From assembly GCF_024733555.1 (NCBI RefSeq), contig NZ_JANIOF010000001.1, positions 434,001 through 498,000 of the forward strand: a DNA stretch of 64,000 nucleotides, written 5' to 3'. Source of the stretch: Paenibacillus sp. SC116. Lineage in GTDB: Bacteria > Bacillota > Bacilli > Paenibacillales > Paenibacillaceae. The notes below the pieces were generated by a model, which was not told where the DNA came from, did no database searches, and worked only from the letters and a program-made list of their open reading frames with translations. The position numbers and the translations under genes were made by a program. Below are positions 59,898 to 64,000 of the stretch, piece by piece; positions within the stretch are counted from its first letter, which is position 1, and each line of letters starts with the position of its first letter.

Positions 59898-60695
59898 ATG
59901 GATGCTAAAGCAAAGAAAATATTAATAAATACGTTTTGGAGCTCTGGCGGATGGAGAGCGGGCGGTTACTCCTGTGCAAATGAAGATTTCCAATATGCGA
60001 AAAGCAAAGGGCTAATGTTTGACCCAATAACCCTGTCACACGATGAATGTGTCCTTAAATTAATGGAACTGCATGAGCAAAAGGTCACCAAAGAAAAAGT
60101 GGTACGTGCCTTTCTGCACAGTTTGTCCACGCGCAAGGTCTATTTGCGCAGCGCCTTATCCAGCTATGCATTGACGCATCATTTACCTATACATACCTTC
60201 GCAGAACGACAGGCAGAACAAATAAGCTACTGTGCTTGCGGTGATTGTAATGACAGTAAGCTGATGGCGAATGAACAATATGATAATGAGAATCTGAATG
60301 TACTTAACTTTGAGCGAATCAAATGGGGCGGAGTCCGCTTGAACTGGCTGATCTATTGCATGATGGACTTGGAGCTTCTCAGCAAGGAAGAGGAGTATGA
60401 GGTTAGAAGCGAGGATGTTGATATCCTTAAGCAAATGATTCAAGCAATAGAGGCATGCGCGGAAAAGGATGCGGCCCGACAGCTGGAAAAGCGCTGGAAA
60501 GATATTTTTCCTAGCAACCAGCATGAACGAGACTGCGTGATGGAAATATGGGGATACACCGGTTTACTGCAGTCCCAGAATGATTACCGTAAGGAGCGCG
60601 GACGTGGAACCGACTTTATGTCGATGGCAACTTGGAGAGGCGAGGATGGATATTGTGCTGATACGCTAAAACACTACTTTGGGGAATATTTGTAG
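59898..60695 (+). CDS. hypothetical protein with Cys-rich centre
   Basis: 265 residues. No family recognised. It is soluble and mixed alpha, with a central YCACGDCND cysteine cluster that may bind zinc, and a conserved-looking N-terminus NTFWSSGGWRAGGYSCANED. The C-terminal third (MEIWGYTGLLQSQNDYRKER) is helical. It lies 38 bases after the preceding gene and is probably co-transcribed with it. Its size and setting among orphan genes before a SMI1/KNR4 gene fit a toxin-immunity islet, without proof. Confidence 0.7.
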   Translation: MDAKAKKILINTFWSSGGWRAGGYSCANEDFQYAKSKGLMFDPITLSHDECVLKLMELHEQKVTKEKVVRAFLHSLSTRKVYLRSALSSYALTHHLPIHTFAERQAEQISYCACGDCNDSKLMANEQYDNENLNVLNFERIKWGGVRLNWLIYCMMDLELLSKEEEYEVRSEDVDILKQMIQAIEACAEKDAARQLEKRWKDIFPSNQHERDCVMEIWGYTGLLQSQNDYRKERGRGTDFMSMATWRGEDGYCADTLKHYFGEYL

Positions 60696-60825
60696 TCTTA
60701 ATCTACTGCAAAATGACGTTTTCTATTTAAAATAGCTGCACTTTGTTCTAGCCGTGGAATTGATTTTGAATTTTGACTAGATTAATTCAAGGGTTTTAAA
60801 AAATTGGTAAAGAGGTGGGCTTCTT

Positions 60826-61185
60826 TTGATTACAACGATTGAGATTTTTTCAATTATCCATAGAGACGGTTTCTTTGAAAAGGTTTTTCATAAAGAAGTG
60901 GACTGGGACGCAGAACTAGACGCCAGGGATGATGCTGAATTTGATAGGGCATGGCGCTCTAGCTATGAAGAATTAAATCAACTCGTTCCCGATGAAAATG
61001 AGTTGATTCGAGATATTAGGGAGTTTGCGTTCAAGCAAACGTTTCGGATAACGCAAAATCCAGAGCTGGCAGGGTATACGTCGGACGATTTTGGCCTTAT
61101 TTCCAAAGCGTTTGATAACAAGGTCGATATTCCATTTATTCAAAACCTATGGCAGTCCTATCTACAAGGAAAGTTTCCAACATGA
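60826..61185 (+). CDS. hypothetical small acidic protein
   Basis: 119 residues from a TTG, with AGAGGTGGG 8 bases upstream. No family recognised. It is strongly acidic and helical (VDWDAELDARDDAEFDRAWR, VPDENELIRDIREFAFKQTF), of a size and charge common among intracellular immunity proteins. It follows the Cys-centre gene by about 130 bases. No membrane segment or signal. Confidence 0.65.
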   Translation: MITTIEIFSIIHRDGFFEKVFHKEVDWDAELDARDDAEFDRAWRSSYEELNQLVPDENELIRDIREFAFKQTFRITQNPELAGYTSDDFGLISKAFDNKVDIPFIQNLWQSYLQGKFPT

Positions 61186-61239
61186 TCCTGTTTCATTTGA
61201 ACTTCATGTGTAGATCAAAGAAACGGCGGAGGGGATGCA

Positions 61240-61296
61240 TTGGAAAGAACACGCCCTAAGATTGAAAAAGATCTTGGATTAATATCTAGCACGTAG
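61240..61296 (+). pseudogene. possible N-terminal gene remnant
   Basis: GGCGGAGGGG is followed by a TTG frame reading MERTRPKIEKDLGLISST and a stop. The good ribosome site and charged start look like the beginning of a lost gene. Too short to classify; chance is possible. Confidence 0.28.
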
Positions 61297-61384
61297 TGGA
61301 TGGCTCTACATTACATAGCATGTGGAAAGTAGAATCGCAGACAGCGCATAGGCTAGGAACACCTTTTAGATGGAGGAGAATACA

Positions 61385-63049
61385 TTGAATCAGTTTGTAG
61401 AAGCATTTTTGAATGATGTATGGCAGGAAATTACGTCCATTTACGCAAAAGAAAGCAAAAGGATCAATGAATTAAAAGACCAAAGCAGTCTGCAAGCGGG
61501 AATCATGGACTACCTTCAGATTGCATGGCGTAAGGGGAAGTTTGCATGGGCTAATGGGAAGATTCATATCGATGTCTATGAACCATTCTCTTGGAGTGAC
61601 AACTCGTATAAATTCGAAGCGGGCTCCTATATTACGGAGTTAACCGATGAGATTTTGAGTGAACAGTTTTTTCCTGCTTTGTGCGGACGTATAGAGCAGT
61701 TATTTCTATCAGAAGATTTGGGACCTCGTTTCTTTGATTACAAGTTTGAAGTCGTGTTTGAGTTCGAGTGGGAGCAGTCGAAAATCACCCTTAAAAAGAA
61801 TTTGTTACATGAGTCTAAGTTGATTCAACTTCGAAAATCATTGGAGCAATTTATAGAAACTAAGATTTTGCCTGATCCGCCTGTGCTGCCAAAAGAAAAA
61901 GATCTGTTCTTCTTTGCCTATCATCTGGTTAATCCAGATAACTTTCAGCAGAAAGTCGAAGAAATTGAGCCTCTGATTCGTCGTTTATCTGACAAGCTTA
62001 AGACGAATCAAGATCGTAAAAATGATTGGACCAGTCAATATACAAGAGCCTTCATCCAGTGGTCTGAGCAGCATTTTTTACCGCAGTATTTTAGTCGTTC
62101 TGAAGATTACGGATCCAATTGGGTCGTGAAGGAAGAGGGCGATCATCCTCCTGTGGATGTAGGAGAATTGGATTTCTTTCTTTATGCAGCCCTGCAGATC
62201 GGCTTCACCGATCCAGATAATCGGCAGAAGTACCTGGAGCTTGCGGTCCTATTAGGTTCCAAGCAAGCAGCGGACTATTTAAAAATAGGCAGCGGGAAAT
62301 TTGAGAGTACCTATCAGGGAAAACAGATAGAAGCCAAAAACAATGACGTCATGCAGACGATCGAAATCCGCATTCTTTCTGAAGAAGAGACGGCTTATGG
62401 GGAAGCGCTCGATTATATGATCCAACTTTTGCGACAGGATTTTCCGAAAGGCTACAATCTAAAGTTAAAAAGCAGTCAAAAGCATTTTCTTCCGTTGAAA
62501 AAGTTGGCGAAGTCCAAACTGCATCAGTTTTTTGCGAATGCGCTCAGCTACCCGAACTTATTCCCTAAGCTTGCGGAATATGCGGATACGGCGATGGAGG
62601 AGTTCGCATGGTACAACGATGTGGAACCAGGAGAGAAATCAGTCATGCCGGGCACCTATGCCGTATTCGGCCTCGGACTGTACAGCGAATCCTATTTCCG
62701 TCTAATAAGCCGTTACATGGAGCTAGTGGATACGGAGCACCAAATGGTGCAGGATAGTTATGCGCAGGCATTTATTGAGGCACATGGCGTAAAGGTAGAG
62801 CATATACCAGTGATCGTCTCCATTTTACTAGGAGGCAATGACGAAGGAAGACAGGTCAAAAATCTCATCCTCGATCGTCCAGAGCTTTCCAATGCACTTG
62901 TCCAGGCACTGAAAGGCAAAGAGCTTTATGAACGCGAGCTCGTTGTGTGTCGGACTTTCGGAAGTGTGAAAAAACTGACCGCAGCAGCTAAAAAAGCAGA
63001 TTGGCCTCTAAAAGAAAGTTTAGAGGAGCTATTAGGGCTTACAAGTTAA
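61385..63049 (+). CDS. large hypothetical protein (possibly DUF6138-like)
   Basis: 554 residues from the TTG at 61385, with TGGAGGAG 6 bases upstream; the ATG at 61370 lies in that ribosome site. I am not sure of the family; it may match a large uncharacterised Firmicutes family (DUF6138), which needs a profile search. It is mostly helical and soluble: LQIAWRKGKFAWANGKIHID near the start, KEKDLFFFAYHLVNPDNFQQ in the middle, LSYPNLFPKLAEYADTAMEE later. No signal peptide. It precedes the convergent SMI1/KNR4 gene with a terminator between. Confidence 0.72.
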   Translation: MNQFVEAFLNDVWQEITSIYAKESKRINELKDQSSLQAGIMDYLQIAWRKGKFAWANGKIHIDVYEPFSWSDNSYKFEAGSYITELTDEILSEQFFPALCGRIEQLFLSEDLGPRFFDYKFEVVFEFEWEQSKITLKKNLLHESKLIQLRKSLEQFIETKILPDPPVLPKEKDLFFFAYHLVNPDNFQQKVEEIEPLIRRLSDKLKTNQDRKNDWTSQYTRAFIQWSEQHFLPQYFSRSEDYGSNWVVKEEGDHPPVDVGELDFFLYAALQIGFTDPDNRQKYLELAVLLGSKQAADYLKIGSGKFESTYQGKQIEAKNNDVMQTIEIRILSEEETAYGEALDYMIQLLRQDFPKGYNLKLKSSQKHFLPLKKLAKSKLHQFFANALSYPNLFPKLAEYADTAMEEFAWYNDVEPGEKSVMPGTYAVFGLGLYSESYFRLISRYMELVDTEHQMVQDSYAQAFIEAHGVKVEHIPVIVSILLGGNDEGRQVKNLILDRPELSNALVQALKGKELYERELVVCRTFGSVKKLTAAAKKADWPLKESLEELLGLTS

Positions 63050-63116
63050 GTTAGTTAACCCTTCTAAAATAAATTTCAATGTTTATTGAACTCATAAAAA
63101 ATGAAGCTAACACGAA

Positions 63117-63147
63117 GAAGAGCCCGCATCGAATGTGGGCTCTTTTC
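63117..63147. terminator. terminator between convergent genes
   Basis: GAAGAGCCCGCAT (63117-63129) and ATGTGGGCTCTTTTC (63133-63147) form a 12-bp stem; T run on the plus strand. The sequence nearly repeats that at 55977. Confidence 0.85.
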
Positions 63148-63190
63148 GATCATATATCATTTGGTTCAATTTTTGTTGTTGAACGGGTTG

Positions 63191-64000
63191 CTAGGCTTTG
63201 CGCAGCTGATTTATCAGTTCTTCGCTGAACTGCTCCGTAAACCGAAGTCGTCCATTTTCTTGTATGATTTGACCTTCTTGCTCACGTCGATCAAGCCATT
63301 CGGTAATCCATCCTGGTGCATAGCCACCTTGACCGAATTCTCCGCCGAAGGCAATCATTTTTTCATAAACAGCCAAGTATTGTTCTCGATCGGTATCTGG
63401 GTATGACTTCGTGTATAACCAAAACTGAATATCATACATCAAATACGATAATTCATCCGCATGGAAAGAAAAATGGCCTTTTTCTTCGACAATCTGTGTG
63501 CAGATGCGACGAATCTTCTGATCGATATGATCCACTTCCGTTACTTTCGTACAAAGCTCCTCCAGCAAGGGAGAAAATTTCCCGTTGGATACTCTGTACA
63601 AATCCGCTTCTTTGTCCTCTTCAGAAGTATCATATTCCTCCTCGTTCACAAGGCCTTTAATAAACGCTTCGAAATTATCAGCAAGGAACGTAATTTCATA
63701 ATCGCTCTCCTGATCAACATGGATCACTTCGGGTTCACCATCTCTACCACAGGCGCGGTAATCCAGCATGACGACATCATGGCCAGCTGAAGGACAATCG
63801 CAAATAACTACGCCAATGTTGGGATATCCCCATTCTTCAATCATAAACGGGCTGCCAAATTCCCCGCCAAGCGAATAGCTTTTTTCACGGCCGATGCCCA
63901 TGATCCCCGTAATAGCGATATGATCCTCAGCCCAAGAAGTGGGCTCCTCTGTTGGAAAGGTAGTATTCTTCGGAATTCCTCCATTTTGCTGCTTCATCAG
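63191..64000 (-). CDS. SMI1/KNR4 family protein (5' end beyond the window)
   Basis: The frame continues past 63997 to the window edge, so the first residues are not seen. The visible part begins KQQNGGIPKNTTFPTEEPTS, then IMGIGREKSYSLGGEFGSPF and IGVVICDCPSAGHDVVMLDY, a well-known SMI1/KNR4 pattern, followed by FLADNFEAFIKGL. A helical C-terminal extension of about 150 residues follows. In bacteria such proteins are frequent immunity factors against nuclease or deaminase toxins of the WapA/polymorphic kind. The toxin is not in this window. Confidence 0.88.
   Translation of the reverse strand: MMKQQNGGIPKNTTFPTEEPTSWAEDHIAITGIMGIGREKSYSLGGEFGSPFMIEEWGYPNIGVVICDCPSAGHDVVMLDYRACGRDGEPEVIHVDQESDYEITFLADNFEAFIKGLVNEEEYDTSEEDKEADLYRVSNGKFSPLLEELCTKVTEVDHIDQKIRRICTQIVEEKGHFSFHADELSYLMYDIQFWLYTKSYPDTDREQYLAVYEKMIAFGGEFGQGGYAPGWITEWLDRREQEGQIIQENGRLRFTEQFSEELINQLRKA

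Noticed and set aside
1..64000. CRISPR arrays, tRNA or rRNA genes, phage modules
   Set aside because: No regularly spaced direct repeats, no cloverleaf or rRNA-like sequence, and no integrase, capsid or terminase genes were seen.

Overview
The window looks like chromosome from a low-to-mid GC Gram-positive spore former of the Bacillales, most likely Paenibacillus or a close relative. Pointers are two near-perfect PerR boxes before ahpCF, a YumC-type ferredoxin-NADP reductase, a Bacillus-style dctP/dctSR/dctB locus, an SLH-anchored surface protein, AiiA-type lactonase and SMI1/KNR4 genes. The genus is inferred from gene content only. No rRNA, tRNA, CRISPR array or intact transposase was seen.

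Layout. 0-1 kb: end of a membrane protein and a decayed amidase gene. 1-6 kb: peroxide and Fe-S/redox block (ahpC-ahpF; SufR-like repressor divergent from a HesB-like gene and ferredoxin-NADP reductase). 6-11.5 kb: amidase, PadR + pentapeptide protein + broken ABC ATPase, cytochrome P450, Crp/Fnr regulator. 11.5-15.2 kb: two copies of a HAD phosphatase gene (the first with an in-frame 504-bp deletion) flanking an AT-rich island with two orphan exported proteins. 15-23 kb: FAD oxidoreductase, SLH-ankyrin surface protein, DHA2 drug exporter, an internally duplicated basic protein, methyltransferase, MerR regulator + serine hydrolase. 23.5-29.5 kb: ribose operon rbsKDACB followed by rbsR, with a clear promoter/operator. 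29.7-37.2 kb: MFS exporter, LysR, arylamine N-acetyltransferase, serine hydrolase, two GNATs, a double-MerR protein.

37-50 kb is the richest part. It holds a streptogramin B lyase homologue, a PI-PLC without signal peptide, a GntR(YtrA)-ABC-permease operon, a CPBP protease and the stub of a second one. These are followed by a protein that fuses a degenerate ABC ATPase to a LytTR DNA-binding domain, an ABC exporter, a 27-residue membrane peptide, and an aerolysin-like pore-forming toxin divergent from a MalT-like STAND/LuxR regulator. 50-55 kb: dctR, dctS, dctB, dctP for C4-dicarboxylates. 55-64 kb: GNAT, small Cys-rich protein, helveticin-J-like secreted protein, an AHL lactonase split over two frames exactly at an A_AAA_AAG slippery heptamer, a repeat-like non-coding stretch, and four uncharacterised proteins ahead of a SMI1/KNR4 gene.

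Most gene groups have their own regulator and are separated by recognisable terminators. The main observations for follow-up are the possible -1 frameshift in the lactonase, the pseudo-ABC/LytTR regulator with its 22-bp-phased direct repeat, the signal-less toxin/phospholipase group, and the putative operator pairs in the SufR-like and GntR loci.
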